DNA of 64,000 bases. It comes from JAFAXD01 sp963760435 (GTDB lineage Bacteria; Pseudomonadota; Alphaproteobacteria; Rhizobiales; Xanthobacteraceae). The notes beneath the pieces are model-generated. The model was not told the origin of the DNA. It saw nothing but the letters and a program-made list of their open reading frames with translations, and did no database searches. The stretch spans positions 124,001 through 188,000 of the forward strand of contig CAVXDE010000031.1 of assembly GCA_963760435.1 (NCBI GenBank), written 5' to 3'. Of the stretch, positions 34,125 to 43,078 are shown piece by piece. Each line of letters starts with the position of its first letter. The stretch's first letter is position 1. The position numbers were made by a program, and so were the translations under genes.

Positions 34125-35543
34125 TCAGCGCGCCCATTCCGGCTGCAGTTCGTCCTCAAACACGTCCGTCGCTCCGCTCCGTCGAGAATCCCGCAGACCG
34201 GCCGCGGTCCCGGCGAAGAGGAAAAATGGCAGTCCGATATCGACGAAGCTTGCCGCAATGCAGCCTGTGATCAAGGCCGCGAGACACGCCGACTGTGCCG
34301 CAGCTCGAAGCGCGTCGACAAACCAGTCGCGGTACGCATCGCGTCGCACCAGTACGTTCAGGATGAATACCCCATAGGTCGCGGATCCGAACACCCCCAG
34401 CGTCCCCAGAACGGCAAAGACCAGGCTTGACGCTCGCGTACTGCCGACCCCGACGCCGAAACCGGACGTCGCGATAAAGTTGGCCAGGGCCTGGGTGTTC
34501 CAGCTGCTGCGCTCCATCCCCGAACTCGACGTGAGCTTGTCGAACAGCGTCTTGTTCAGCAAATCCTGCGCAAACAGCCAGGATGCGTGATCCAAAGCCA
34601 CCGCCACGATTGCGAGCAGAGCCAGGGGCGGTCCGAGAAGCGCAAATACCACGCACGCGCTCGTGCCACGTCCATCACGGATTGCCTTGAGGCAGCCGAG
34701 ATATTCCCAGGCCAGCAGGAGGCCGACGCCCGCATAGGCTGTCGTTGACGTTGAAGCGAGCAGCGCGATCAGCGTCAGAAGCGCAATCACGCCATTCAGC
34801 CCGGGATAAATGCCACGCAACCAGAGCTTGCCAGTGAAAGCAAACAATCCGAGCGACGCATAGGCGAACGCTGATGCCTCGGTGAAGGAGCCCACAATCC
34901 GCTTCATCCCCAATATTTCCACGTCATCCAGCATTCGATAGCTGGCGTTGCGCAGAAAGCTCAGAAGCTCAGCGGTTCCGGTCCAATAAGTGCCCAGATC
35001 GACGACGACGAATGCGAGATTGAGAATCCCACACAGCATTCCGGCATGGCAGAGCGCTCTGGTCAGCCGTTGGTCGCGCGCAAAGGAGTAAAACACCAGG
35101 AAGCAAACGAAATCGCCGATGAAGTAGATTGTCTGGGTCACATTCCCGGTAACGGGATGGAGTGCCCACAAGGTTGTACTGCTACCGGGATCGCGGCTGA
35201 TTGCAAATACATCAGTTGCGCCTTCGAACAGACGCGGCATGATATACGCGCCTGCGGCCGCATAGGCGACCGTCAGAAAGAGCCAGAACCCCTCCCGCGG
35301 AAAAACAATCCCGGACAACGCAACTGGTAGGCGCCCGCGATCAATGAGGATCTTCAAGCTGAGAAATCCGAGCAGCAAGTGCGCCGGAGACAGATTGGCA
35401 GATCCAAAGCTCGTCAAAATGACTGCTCCGGCCGCGCCGAGCAATGTCGAGATAACAAAAAGATAAATTAAAAAAGATGCGTCCAGCAACAGGCCGAGCA
35501 GCCCGAGCAAAATGACCACGGTGCCAAATGGCTCAATCGACAT
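34125..35543 (-). CDS. Polytopic membrane protein, candidate exopolysaccharide polymerase (Wzy/ExoQ-like)
   Basis: This 472-residue protein has ten to twelve predicted membrane helices and a large periplasmic loop around residues 110-135 and 320-345. The overall look is that of O-antigen ligase/Wzy polymerases: long runs of hydrophobic residues broken by short charged loops, with a serine-rich segment SSSGMERSSWNTQA before the last helices. Such proteins are poorly conserved, so the call rests on topology and place. The locus contains an initiator, a flippase and a Wzz-like protein and would otherwise lack a polymerase. It reads with the methyltransferase gene upstream, 29 bases away. Confidence 0.65.
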   Translation of the reverse strand: MSIEPFGTVVILLGLLGLLLDASFLIYLFVISTLLGAAGAVILTSFGSANLSPAHLLLGFLSLKILIDRGRLPVALSGIVFPREGFWLFLTVAYAAAGAYIMPRLFEGATDVFAISRDPGSSTTLWALHPVTGNVTQTIYFIGDFVCFLVFYSFARDQRLTRALCHAGMLCGILNLAFVVVDLGTYWTGTAELLSFLRNASYRMLDDVEILGMKRIVGSFTEASAFAYASLGLFAFTGKLWLRGIYPGLNGVIALLTLIALLASTSTTAYAGVGLLLAWEYLGCLKAIRDGRGTSACVVFALLGPPLALLAIVAVALDHASWLFAQDLLNKTLFDKLTSSSGMERSSWNTQALANFIATSGFGVGVGSTRASSLVFAVLGTLGVFGSATYGVFILNVLVRRDAYRDWFVDALRAAAQSACLAALITGCIAASFVDIGLPFFLFAGTAAGLRDSRRSGATDVFEDELQPEWAR

Positions 35544-35572
35544 GCGGCACTAACGGATAAGAGGCACTGGAG

Positions 35573-36223
35573 CTAATCGCCGATCGGGCGCGCGGCCGGC
35601 TTTTGCGCGAACGCCCAGACCATGAGCGGAAAATCCGGTTCATTGATCAGTGAGCCGAAAAATCCGCGCTTGCGCCAGCTGTTGAGGTTTGCCAGGAAGC
35701 ACGCCCGATTACCCCAAGACGCTGTCTTGATCCGATCGGCGGGAAAACCTGCGTCTTGTAAAAGATATGACAAGCCCTGCTCGGTCCACCGCGTGCAATC
35801 GACCGGTGATGGGTGCACGCGAAGCAGAAATGGCGTCGCAATCACCAAGTACCCGTTAGGCTTGAGCATGGTGAACACGTTCTTGGCGGCACGTGCGGGC
35901 CACCTGAGGTGCTCGAACACCTGATCGGCGATGATCACGTCGAATTGCTGGGGCAGCGTGGCCTCACAGATGTCGAATGTCGGATAGTCGGTCGCGGTGA
36001 ACGAACGAAAATTCAGTGCGCGGCGCCAATGTGGCCCGGCAGAAATCTCCAGCGCGTCGAGTTGCTCAGGTTCGAGCGTGCGCAGGAATGCAAAACTCTG
36101 CTCATACATAACGACGCGAACCCAATCAGTCACGTCGTAACCCGCGGCCGTGGCAACTTTGCGCAAGCGCTCCTTGAGACCTGGACGCGACTGTGTCAGG
36201 GCAATCACGCGGGCTGTCAACAT
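35573..36223 (-). CDS. SAM-dependent class I methyltransferase
   Basis: This protein of about 216 residues has a motif I-like segment DALEISAGPHWRRA, a motif II-like QFDVIIADQVFEHLRWP and the following MLKPNGYLVIATPFLLRVHP, which match Methyltransf_11/23 proteins. It may methylate a sugar or acyl group of the repeat unit. I start it at ATG 36223, which overlaps the stop codon of the upstream glycosyltransferase (ATGTTGA), a sign of coupled translation; a longer open frame to 36325 is a shadow of that gene. Acceptor unknown. Confidence 0.8.
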   Translation of the reverse strand: MLTARVIALTQSRPGLKERLRKVATAAGYDVTDWVRVVMYEQSFAFLRTLEPEQLDALEISAGPHWRRALNFRSFTATDYPTFDICEATLPQQFDVIIADQVFEHLRWPARAAKNVFTMLKPNGYLVIATPFLLRVHPSPVDCTRWTEQGLSYLLQDAGFPADRIKTASWGNRACFLANLNSWRKRGFFGSLINEPDFPLMVWAFAQKPAARPIGD

Positions 36224-37494
36224 GGCGCCATCCGTCGCGGTTCTGAGCGGAATGGGCGGTGTGGCGTTCGACCGCGCCGGGGTGACAGCCGCCCGGTATA
36301 GAGGGCCAACAATTCGTTGCCCCATCCCTCAGGTGTTGTCGCCAATTGCGGAGCTGCCATGAAGGCCCTGCGGCTCATTGCTGCGACCGTCTCGCTGTCG
36401 TGCAACAGCGTCTTTACAGTCGACTCAAGCTCATCCTGGTCATACGGGTTACATGATCGTCCGAAGCCGTGCTCTACGACCTCACCGGCAATAAGGGCAA
36501 ACTGAGAAACCACAACCGGTATGCCGCTGGTCAGAGCCTCAAGTGTTGTTAGTCCGAAGGTTTCGCGCCATCGCGAGGGCGACACCAATATGCGCGCTTT
36601 CCGCGCAATCGTCGCGATCTCGTGCGGAGGTCGGAATCCCAGGAAGTTCACGTCCGGATATTGAAGCGCAAGTTCTCTGCGCAGCGGACCGTCCCCAACC
36701 ACCGTAAGAATTGCTCCGGCCCGGTGCGCGGCAGCCGCCAGTAGATCGATTCCCTTGTCGCGTTCGAGACGACCTACAAACAATACCTCTTTGTTGTATT
36801 CGGCCGTGACCCTTTCCCGGGTCCACGGAATGACTGGATTGCGCAATACATGAATCCGATGTCGTGCTACCCCACCGCCAACCAGGTAGGGAACCATACC
36901 ATCATGTACTGCCAAGATGGTGGCTTCCATCTGTGCCAGTTCGAGCACTCTGTTTTGCATGGCGGTTCTGGCCACGCGCCATAGTTTGTGCACATAGTTG
37001 CGTCGATCGCATTGCGTGAACACGCATTCGGAACTCATGGGTCTCAGGTCACACGCGCGATGGCGCGAATAATTGAACTGACCGCCGTTAGGGCAGACCA
37101 GAAAGTAATCGTGTGTCGAAATAAACAGCCGATCTTGCACTGGTTTCAGCGCCGCAAAGACGGACGGCGATAAAACTTTGTGCCAGTTGTGCAAATGATA
37201 GATGGTCTGCGGGCTGTCGTTTGCCGCGATCCATTGCTCGAGCGATCGGCGCGTATTGTGGTCATACAGGCCGCGCAGAGCCGCTGCACCGCGCGCCCCC
37301 TCCATGATGTGCCGACCAGACAACGACAAAACACTTTCCGGTTGCGGTACCGAGCCGCCTCGTGCATCACCCGCCAAATAGCTGACGCGCACCCCACGTG
37401 CGTGAAGCACGCGCGCCGAGGTCAGCGCGATACCCGCAGCGCCGCCGCTCGCGACGCAGTCATCATTGATGATCACCACGTGCGGCGTCGTCAA
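36217..37494 (-). CDS. Glycosyltransferase family 4 protein with TTG start
   Basis: This GT-B transferase of about 425 residues shows VVIINDDCVASGGAAGIALT at the acceptor side, FISTHDYFLVCPNGGQF with a cysteine-rich stretch (CDLRPMSSECVFTQCDRR), and the donor domain VLFVGRLERDKGIDLLAAAA and SPSRWRETFGLTTLEALTSG (E-x7-E). The start is a TTG at 37494 with AGGAG at 37502-37506, seven bases away. An ATG at 37605 would add an arginine-rich lead that overlaps the next gene. The TTG shares bases with the stop of the small upstream gene (TTGA), so the two are coupled. Confidence 0.85.
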   Translation of the reverse strand: MTTPHVVIINDDCVASGGAAGIALTSARVLHARGVRVSYLAGDARGGSVPQPESVLSLSGRHIMEGARGAAALRGLYDHNTRRSLEQWIAANDSPQTIYHLHNWHKVLSPSVFAALKPVQDRLFISTHDYFLVCPNGGQFNYSRHRACDLRPMSSECVFTQCDRRNYVHKLWRVARTAMQNRVLELAQMEATILAVHDGMVPYLVGGGVARHRIHVLRNPVIPWTRERVTAEYNKEVLFVGRLERDKGIDLLAAAAHRAGAILTVVGDGPLRRELALQYPDVNFLGFRPPHEIATIARKARILVSPSRWRETFGLTTLEALTSGIPVVVSQFALIAGEVVEHGFGRSCNPYDQDELESTVKTLLHDSETVAAMSRRAFMAAPQLATTPEGWGNELLALYTGRLSPRRGRTPHRPFRSEPRRMAPC

Positions 37495-37736
37495 AAATAA
37501 TCTCCTGCTGTTCCGATTTCGGGAAGGCCGAAACGCGCGGGCTCGCACGCGAACCGGTAGGCCTCCTGCTCTTGGTAGCGAGACGCAAAGCCGCACCCCG
37601 GGCACATCACGATAAGCGATGCTGGATGCCGTGCGTCGAACCGCTTCAAACCGGTGCGGGACACCGGAATCCTGCCGCTACACTGGCGACAATCGAAACC
37701 GGTGTACCAAGTCTGCCTGAGTTTGGTTCGCAACAT
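37491..37736 (-). CDS. Small CxxC protein coupled to a glycosyltransferase, unknown function
   Basis: This 81-residue protein has two cysteine pairs, DCRQCSGRI near residue 15 and MCPGCGF near residue 44, spaced like a small zinc ribbon. The rest is basic at the start and acidic at the end. I do not recognise the family. It appears real because its stop overlaps the TTG start of the glycosyltransferase gene (TTGA at 37491-37494) and the cysteine spacing is regular. The ribosome site before its ATG is weak (CAGG). It could be a metal-binding accessory of the glycosyltransferase or a regulator. Confidence 0.6.
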   Translation of the reverse strand: MLRTKLRQTWYTGFDCRQCSGRIPVSRTGLKRFDARHPASLIVMCPGCGFASRYQEQEAYRFACEPARFGLPEIGTAGDYF

Positions 37737-37830
37737 TAAACCTGATTGGTAAGTCCGGTCGGAACTCCCCCTCGACCGCAGCGGTGAGGCAATTCACAAG
37801 TTCTTCCCGGGTTCCGTACCGATCGAGCAA

Positions 37831-38088
37831 TTATCGCGCACGTGGTACGTCGCTGCCCCGGTAGTCCATTTGATCGTTTAAAGATCGCGATGTCTCATAG
37901 CCATCGTGCTCGTAGCCAGCGCCGCATTCCGGTTGCATCTCTGTCGCCTTCGCCTCCCAGCACGCAGCAAACAGCCCAGTCAGGATTCTCTCAAACTGTC
38001 CTTCATTGCTGTTACAGCCGAACTCGCGCACCGCGGACAAGAAGCTTTCATACTGTCGTTGCGCCGCTGTCTTCCTGTCTGTGATCAT
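37831..38088 (-). CDS. Small hypothetical protein
   Basis: This 85-residue soluble protein has a predicted helical core (QYESFLSAVREFG ... FERILTGLFAACWEAK) and a polar tail. A strong ribosome site GAGGGG at 38093-38098 lies four bases before the ATG at 38088, which is the main evidence. A longer frame from 38145 ignores it. Its start overlaps the end of the transposase relic upstream by 41 bases. No function can be inferred. Confidence 0.5.
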   Translation of the reverse strand: MITDRKTAAQRQYESFLSAVREFGCNSNEGQFERILTGLFAACWEAKATEMQPECGAGYEHDGYETSRSLNDQMDYRGSDVPRAR

Positions 38089-38491
38089 GTTTCCCCTCAC
38101 TATTGTGAACCGCGATCCGGGCGTGCAATACACGCGCCCGCTCAATTCGTTGGGTCATGAACATTGCCGTCTTCGGACTGACTTCAAGCACCTTGCAAAG
38201 ATGCTGCCACTTCGGCGGATGCGGGCTCGTGGTGAGCAGAAAAATCGCACGCAGCCATTTGTGCAGCGGTATATGGCTTGATTGGAACAGGGTTCCAATC
38301 TTGACCGTGAAGGGTTTGCGACACCTGTAGCATTTGTAGGTGCCCACCCGGGTACTTGCGCCAGAAAGCCTACCTATACGATCAAAAGTTCCACATCGCG
38401 GGCATACTGGCCCTTCCGGCCACACGCGGCGTTCAACGTAACGGTAGGCTTCTTCCTCGTCGCGAAACAGCTCTGCCTTATGAGCGTCCAT
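38048..38491 (-). pseudogene. IS1595-family transposase N-terminal relic (zinc ribbon)
   Basis: This 147-residue frame matches the start of IS1595/ISXO2-type transposases: a WPEGPVCPRCG zinc knuckle, STRVGTYKCYRCRKPFTVKIGTLF as the second knuckle, SHIPLHKWLRAIFLL, and SPKTAMFMTQRIERA. A full transposase would continue with a DDE catalytic domain of about 150 more residues; here the frame turns into unrelated sequence and stops. No terminal inverted repeats or target duplications are visible. It is best read as the remnant of an insertion within the exopolysaccharide locus, though a co-opted zinc-ribbon protein is possible. Confidence 0.72.
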
Positions 38492-38714
38492 AAATCACCC
38501 CTGACTGACGCTCGGGCGTTGTTCCTCCCCATCTGCTCGAAGAGCACGCACCTCTTCGAGGGCGACAATGCACCAACGAGCACTACGACGATTTGTACGC
38601 AGGTCAAGACGCAGAATGAAATTCAAAGAAATTTGAAGGAGTGATGATCAAAGTATGATGCCGATGTGAATCGTTACGTTCGTAGCTCCGCGAGCCAGGA
38701 TCCAACACTGATGA
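38492..38714. other. Noncoding stretch in the middle of the exopolysaccharide locus
   Basis: About 220 bases without a supported gene, AT-richer than the flanks (for example GAAATTCAAAGAAATTTGAAGG near 38617-38640). Promoter of the leftward relic may lie here; nothing else is identifiable. Confidence 0.4.
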
Positions 38715-39014
38715 TCATCTTTCCTCATTCGAATTCCGGCTGACATTCCTCGGAGACGAACTGTTTGTACGAATCTGATGACCTTTCGACCAGCTCCGAC
38801 ATGCCGCCTGAGCGACGATTGCAACGAAGTAACCGATCTGGCAGGCGATCCCTAGCAACACGGCGTTGTACGCAAGCCTAAACGCGCCTTCGATGCTAGC
38901 GCTGAATACCGCATATCCAACAACAGCGAGGAGCAACAGTACGGTGAATACCGGCAGACGAAGCACAAATCCCGCCGCGAAACCGAGAGCCGTAAAGCAA
39001 GCGAGCATAATCAT
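38715..39014 (-). CDS. Small membrane protein in exopolysaccharide locus
   Basis: This 99-residue protein has three predicted helices (MIMLACFTALGFAAGFVLR, VFTVLLLLAVVGYAVF and AVLLGIACQIGYFVAIVAQ) and a short serine/arginine/asparagine-rich cytoplasmic tail. I choose ATG 39014 because GGAGG lies about nine bases upstream; the longer frame to 39161 has no such site. Short proteins of this look, with a QIGY motif in the last helix, occur near exo genes of Hyphomicrobiales as far as I recall. Function unknown. It is divergent from the ExoY gene and could share its promoter region. Confidence 0.65.
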   Translation of the reverse strand: MIMLACFTALGFAAGFVLRLPVFTVLLLLAVVGYAVFSASIEGAFRLAYNAVLLGIACQIGYFVAIVAQAACRSWSKGHQIRTNSSSPRNVSRNSNEER

Positions 39015-39207
39015 CAAGCTGCACCTCCAAAGTCGATGTTGCTCAGTGTGAGCGCGCGCCGACGCGATGAACGGGAAACCTCGAAGGTTGCTATCGTGAG
39101 CAGCCGAAGATGTGGATGGGTACGCGAAATCTTCCGCACTGCAAGGGAACCTGGAACGCACTCTGCGCGTCTCGTCATGGTCGAATTGATGCGGGAGCGC
39201 TTGATCA

Positions 39208-39987
39208 ATGACGGTTCAGTTTCATTCCGAGCGTCGCGTACGTGAGATCGGGCCGCAACCGCGGACGTCGGAACCCGATGTTCCGAGCGCGCGCTCTGGT
39301 GATCGCAATTGGCGCGCCCGTGGTTCAGGCAGGCCCGGCATGCACGCCGCCAATCGAATACGGCGACAATCGCCTACCGGTGGAGCAATCAAGCGGACAT
39401 TGGATATTTCCATGGCGCTGAGTGCGTTGGTTACCCTGTCGCCGTTATTTATCCTAACCGCGCTTTTGATCAAACTGACGGATCGAGGACCCATATTCTA
39501 CCGTCACGTTCGATTGGGGCACGGACGGCGCTCATTCGCGTGTGTCAAGTTCCGCACCATGGTGGCGAATGCTGATGAGGTATTGGCAGAACATTTGCGA
39601 TCATCACCGGATGCTGCAGGCGAATGGGCCAGTAGCCGCAAGCTGAAGAATGACCCCCGTGTTACCGCAGTCGGCGCAGTGTTGCGCAAGCTCAGTATCG
39701 ATGAGCTACCACAATTGATCAATGTGCTGCGCGGCGAGATGAGCATGGTAGGCCCACGGCCGATCGTATTCGACGAGGTCCCGTTGTATGGGGCGGACAT
39801 CGACTTTTACTTCAGCGCCAGGCCGGGTCTCACGGGTGTCTGGCAAGTCAGTGGTCGGAGTAACGCGGCCTATTCCCGGCGGGTCGCTCTCGATCGCCGC
39901 TACGTCGAGAATTGGTCGCTTTGGACCGATCTCGTCGTGGTGATCAAGACGGTTCCGGCGGTGTTGACGACGCGTAACGCCTACTGA
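39208..39987 (+). CDS. exoY: Undecaprenyl-phosphate sugar-1-phosphate transferase (initiating ExoY/WbaP type)
   Basis: This membrane enzyme starts the repeat unit by moving a hexose-1-phosphate onto undecaprenyl phosphate. The 259-residue protein has a basic N-terminal lead, one membrane helix (LDISMALSALVTLSPLFILT) and the conserved polyprenol transferase domain: KLTDRGPIFYRHVRLGHG, FACVKFRTMVANAD, LRKLSIDELPQLINVLRGE, MSMVGPRPIVFDE and RPGLTGVWQVSGRS. Length matches ExoY. GGGAG lies upstream of the ATG at 39208. It heads the rightward half of the locus, followed by glycosyltransferase genes. Confidence 0.92.
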   Translation: MTVQFHSERRVREIGPQPRTSEPDVPSARSGDRNWRARGSGRPGMHAANRIRRQSPTGGAIKRTLDISMALSALVTLSPLFILTALLIKLTDRGPIFYRHVRLGHGRRSFACVKFRTMVANADEVLAEHLRSSPDAAGEWASSRKLKNDPRVTAVGAVLRKLSIDELPQLINVLRGEMSMVGPRPIVFDEVPLYGADIDFYFSARPGLTGVWQVSGRSNAAYSRRVALDRRYVENWSLWTDLVVVIKTVPAVLTTRNAY

Positions 39988-40063
39988 TGCACCGCTCGCC
40001 TCAGTGTTGGCGCGCTGAGGTCCACCACAGGAATTTCGTCGGAACCACAATCGGGATTCGATC

Positions 40064-41263
40064 GTGAAAGTAGCAATCGTTCATTATTGGCTGGTGGGGA
40101 TGCGAGGCGGCGAAAAGGTCCTCGAAGCGCTATGCGAGCTTTGGCCCGACGCCGATATCTTCACCCATGTTGTCGTGCCGAACGCGCTGTCCCCACGCTT
40201 GCTCCGCCACAACATTGAAACTTCGTTCGTGGCTAAACTTCCGCGCGCCACGGCTTGGTACAAAGCCTATCTGCCGCTCATGCCGCTGGCGCTCGAGCAG
40301 TTCGATCTGAGTGACTATGACCTTGTGATCAGCAGTGAATCGGGACCTGCCAAGGGCATCATCGCTCCTCCCGACGCGGTTCACATCTGTTACTGCCACT
40401 CACCCATGCGATACGTGTGGAATATGTACCATGAATATCGCCGCTCGGGTGGGGCGATGGCGCGAATGAGCATGCCCTTGTTGATGCACTATCTGCGCAT
40501 GTGGGATCTGAGCTCAGCCAACCGTGTTGATACGTTTGTGGCCAACTCTCACAACGTAGCGGCGAGGATCCGGCGATATTACCAGCGTGACGCCCACGTG
40601 GTTTATCCGCCGGTTAACGTTGCGGCTTTCGGCCCGATCGACGACGGCGATCCAGATGATTTTTATCTGATGGTTGGCGAGCTGGTGCGTTACAAGCGAC
40701 CGGATCTGGCGGTGGAAGCATTCAATGCGTCTGGAAAGCGTCTCGTCGTCATTGGAGGCGGTGAGATGTTGGGCGAACTGCGTCGAATCGCACGTCCTAA
40801 TGTCCAGATTCTCGGCAGCCAACCATTTGATACCATCAGGCATTCCTACCGTCGCTGCCGCGCTCTGATCTTCCCGGGAGAAGAGGACTTCGGGATCGTT
40901 CCGGTCGAAGCCATGGCTGCCGGGCGTCCCGTGATTGCATTTGGTCGTGGCGGCGCGACCGAGACCGTGGTCGACGGGGTCACGGGGATCTTGTTCGACC
41001 AGCAAACGTGCGCGGCCCTCTCGGGAGCCATCGAGCGGCTCGAAACGACAAGGTTCGAGCCGAGAACAATCGCCGGTCATGCGCGTGTGTTCGATGCGTC
41101 CCGGTTCAGATCGCAAATGCAAGCGCTGGTCGATGTGGCCCTCAGCGAACGGCGCGCCCGCAATGCGCGTCCAACGGCGACCGCGGCGAGCTTGTTGCGC
41201 GATTTCGCAAGCTCCATGTCGGCGACGGCGCCATCCCACGACCCCGAAAGGGATGCCGCATGA
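40064..41263 (+). CDS. Glycosyltransferase family 4 (WbaZ-like)
   Basis: This 399-residue cytoplasmic GT-B enzyme begins VAIVHYWLVGMRGGEKVLEAL, a motif of mannosyl/GlcNAc-type GT4 proteins, and has ICYCHSPMRYVWNMY, FVANSHNVAARIRRYY and the donor site FPGEEDFGIVPVEAMAAG with E-x7-E. It should add the second or third sugar of the repeat unit. The stop overlaps the start of the next glycosyltransferase (ATGA at 41260-41263), so the genes are translationally coupled. Confidence 0.9.
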   Translation: MKVAIVHYWLVGMRGGEKVLEALCELWPDADIFTHVVVPNALSPRLLRHNIETSFVAKLPRATAWYKAYLPLMPLALEQFDLSDYDLVISSESGPAKGIIAPPDAVHICYCHSPMRYVWNMYHEYRRSGGAMARMSMPLLMHYLRMWDLSSANRVDTFVANSHNVAARIRRYYQRDAHVVYPPVNVAAFGPIDDGDPDDFYLMVGELVRYKRPDLAVEAFNASGKRLVVIGGGEMLGELRRIARPNVQILGSQPFDTIRHSYRRCRALIFPGEEDFGIVPVEAMAAGRPVIAFGRGGATETVVDGVTGILFDQQTCAALSGAIERLETTRFEPRTIAGHARVFDASRFRSQMQALVDVALSERRARNARPTATAASLLRDFASSMSATAPSHDPERDAA

Positions 41264-42162
41264 GCATAACTACTCACGAACGCGTGAATCGATTGCGCGT
41301 GGCGGTTGGCATCGCGACTGCCGGGCGGCCACTCATCCTGAAGCAGATGCTTCAGGAGCTAGCCAAACAACAGCGTCAGCCAGACGTGGTGGTTGTTTGT
41401 GCATCCGGCAACGAGGATCTCGGAGACATCCCGCTTGAGTCACCTGCGGTCGTCACGCTGTTCGCGGGACGAGGATTGCCGCAAAAACGCAATTCGATCC
41501 TGCGCCACGTGTCGGCGTGCGATATTTTGATCTTCCTCGACGATGATTTCATCGTCCATCCGGACTATGTGGCGGCAACGGAATCGGCATTCGCATCCGA
41601 CGATGCCATCGCCATGACCACGGGAGAGGTGATCGCGGATGGCATTTGCGGGCCGGGTCTTGATGTGACCGCAGCGCTAGGCGCTTTGCGGAATGCAGAC
41701 AGAACTGCAGCCGCTGCGCCATATGATGTCCACAGCGCTTATGGCTGCAATATGAGCTTGCGGCTCAATCTGGCGCGCAAACATCAGTTGATGTTCGACG
41801 AGGAACTCCCGCTTTACGGTTGGCTGGAGGACGTGGATTTCAGCCGGCGCGTCGCCGCCTACGGCCGCATCATCAAAGTTCCCGCAGCGCGCGGCGTCCA
41901 TCTCGGCGTCAAGGCAGCACGGCAACGTGGTGTACAGCTCGGTTATTCCCAGGTTGCCAACCCGGTTTACCTGATGCGCAAGGGCACCTATGGCGCGCGG
42001 TACGCGGCAGCCCTGATGATGCGCAACATCTTGGCCAACTTCGGTCGGGCGCTGTGGCCGGAAGCTCATGTGGATCGGCTCGGCCGCGCCTTGGGCAACC
42101 TGCGTGCCGTCCTTGAGCTGATCGATGGTCGTTTGCACCCGCAGCGCATCCTCTCGCTTTAG
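41260..42162 (+). CDS. Glycosyltransferase family 2 protein
   Basis: This 300-residue GT-A transferase has VAVGIATAGRPLILKQML, the nucleotide-sugar/metal site LIFLDDDFIVHPDYV, and a later YGWLEDVDFSRRV that places the acceptor-side catalytic aspartate (ED). It would transfer a sugar to the growing lipid-linked oligosaccharide. The ATG at 41260 overlaps the stop of the preceding gene; a longer frame back to 41008 is a shadow. The end overlaps or abuts the next gene depending on which start is used there. Confidence 0.88.
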   Translation: MSITTHERVNRLRVAVGIATAGRPLILKQMLQELAKQQRQPDVVVVCASGNEDLGDIPLESPAVVTLFAGRGLPQKRNSILRHVSACDILIFLDDDFIVHPDYVAATESAFASDDAIAMTTGEVIADGICGPGLDVTAALGALRNADRTAAAAPYDVHSAYGCNMSLRLNLARKHQLMFDEELPLYGWLEDVDFSRRVAAYGRIIKVPAARGVHLGVKAARQRGVQLGYSQVANPVYLMRKGTYGARYAAALMMRNILANFGRALWPEAHVDRLGRALGNLRAVLELIDGRLHPQRILSL

Positions 42163-43078
42163 CCCGCACCCGTGGTCACGACACCTGAAGGAGCACACCC
42201 TGAGACACGCGACCTGGACGGCAATCGAGGCTTCTCCATTTGCACTGCGGGCATACCGTTCCTATCGGCGGCTCCCGGGTGCGATGCGCGCGCCGCTTCG
42301 CTGGATGACATCGCCACGCTGGCACCTGGCTGCGGCGTGGGTCCGTTATGGATCGGGCAACACGGTCCTGAGCGGGCCTTTCACCGGGACAAAGCTTTAC
42401 CTCTGCTCGCTCTCTGGGCGGCACCTGCTCGGCTACTTGCTTGGCACGCAAGAAATCGAGCTGCATGGTGCAGTCGAGGAAATCATATCGCGACGCTACG
42501 CGACAATCATAAACATCGGTGCGGCTGACGGTTACTACGCATTGGGCTTGGCGCGTCGGCTGCCGCAGGCCCGCGTGCTCGCATTCGAGGCGAATTCAAC
42601 CCATCACAAGTATCTCGACGCATCTGCGCGCGTGAATGGTGTTAGCGAACGCATGTTCGTGCGCGGTTTCTGCCGCGGACATGAGTTGCGGGCCGCACTT
42701 GCCACTGTACGTAAACCCGCGCTGGTGGTTTGCGACATCGAGGGTGGCGAAGTGGACTTGCTGGACCCGGAGTCTGTCGGACATCTCCGCAGCGTTGATC
42801 TTCTGGTCGAAACCCATGATCAGTACGTCGTCAATTGCACCGAGATCCTGAAGTCTCGCTTCGCACCGACTCACGCCGTCCAGCAGTTTTCCGGTCGTCC
42901 ACGTGACGCGTCGGATTTTCCGACTGTTGCGCTCCCGCTGCTGGCGCGCATGTTCCCGGAAACAGCGATCGAGTTGATGAACGAGCGACGAAAAGAGCCG
43001 CAACAATGGCTGCTGCTGACGGCAGGTGATGCCGCGCCGCACGCGCATCACGTGGCCAAGGAAAATCGACCATCATGA
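42125..43078 (+). CDS. FkbM-like SAM-dependent methyltransferase, start uncertain
   Basis: This protein of 292-317 residues has an AdoMet-binding motif I, IINIGAADGYYALGLARRL, then VLAFEANSTHHKYLD and VVCDIEGGEVDLLD, the DIEG block of FkbM-type sugar O-methyltransferases. An ATG at 42125 would overlap the previous gene by 38 bases and has no ribosome site. AAGGAG at 42188-42193 lies six bases before an in-frame CTG at 42200, which is a credible rare start. The end overlaps the next glycosyltransferase gene (ATGA). It probably methylates a sugar of the repeat unit. Confidence 0.75.
   Translation: MVVCTRSASSRFSPHPWSRHLKEHTLRHATWTAIEASPFALRAYRSYRRLPGAMRAPLRWMTSPRWHLAAAWVRYGSGNTVLSGPFTGTKLYLCSLSGRHLLGYLLGTQEIELHGAVEEIISRRYATIINIGAADGYYALGLARRLPQARVLAFEANSTHHKYLDASARVNGVSERMFVRGFCRGHELRAALATVRKPALVVCDIEGGEVDLLDPESVGHLRSVDLLVETHDQYVVNCTEILKSRFAPTHAVQQFSGRPRDASDFPTVALPLLARMFPETAIELMNERRKEPQQWLLLTAGDAAPHAHHVAKENRPS

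Noticed and set aside
38048..38491. Active insertion sequence
   Set aside because: Only the N-terminal third of a transposase is present, with no terminal repeats, no target duplication and no catalytic DDE domain.
39999..40020. Rho-independent terminator after exoY
   Set aside because: A six-base stem (CCTCAG/CTGAGG) is present but there is no T run, and the next gene is in the same direction.
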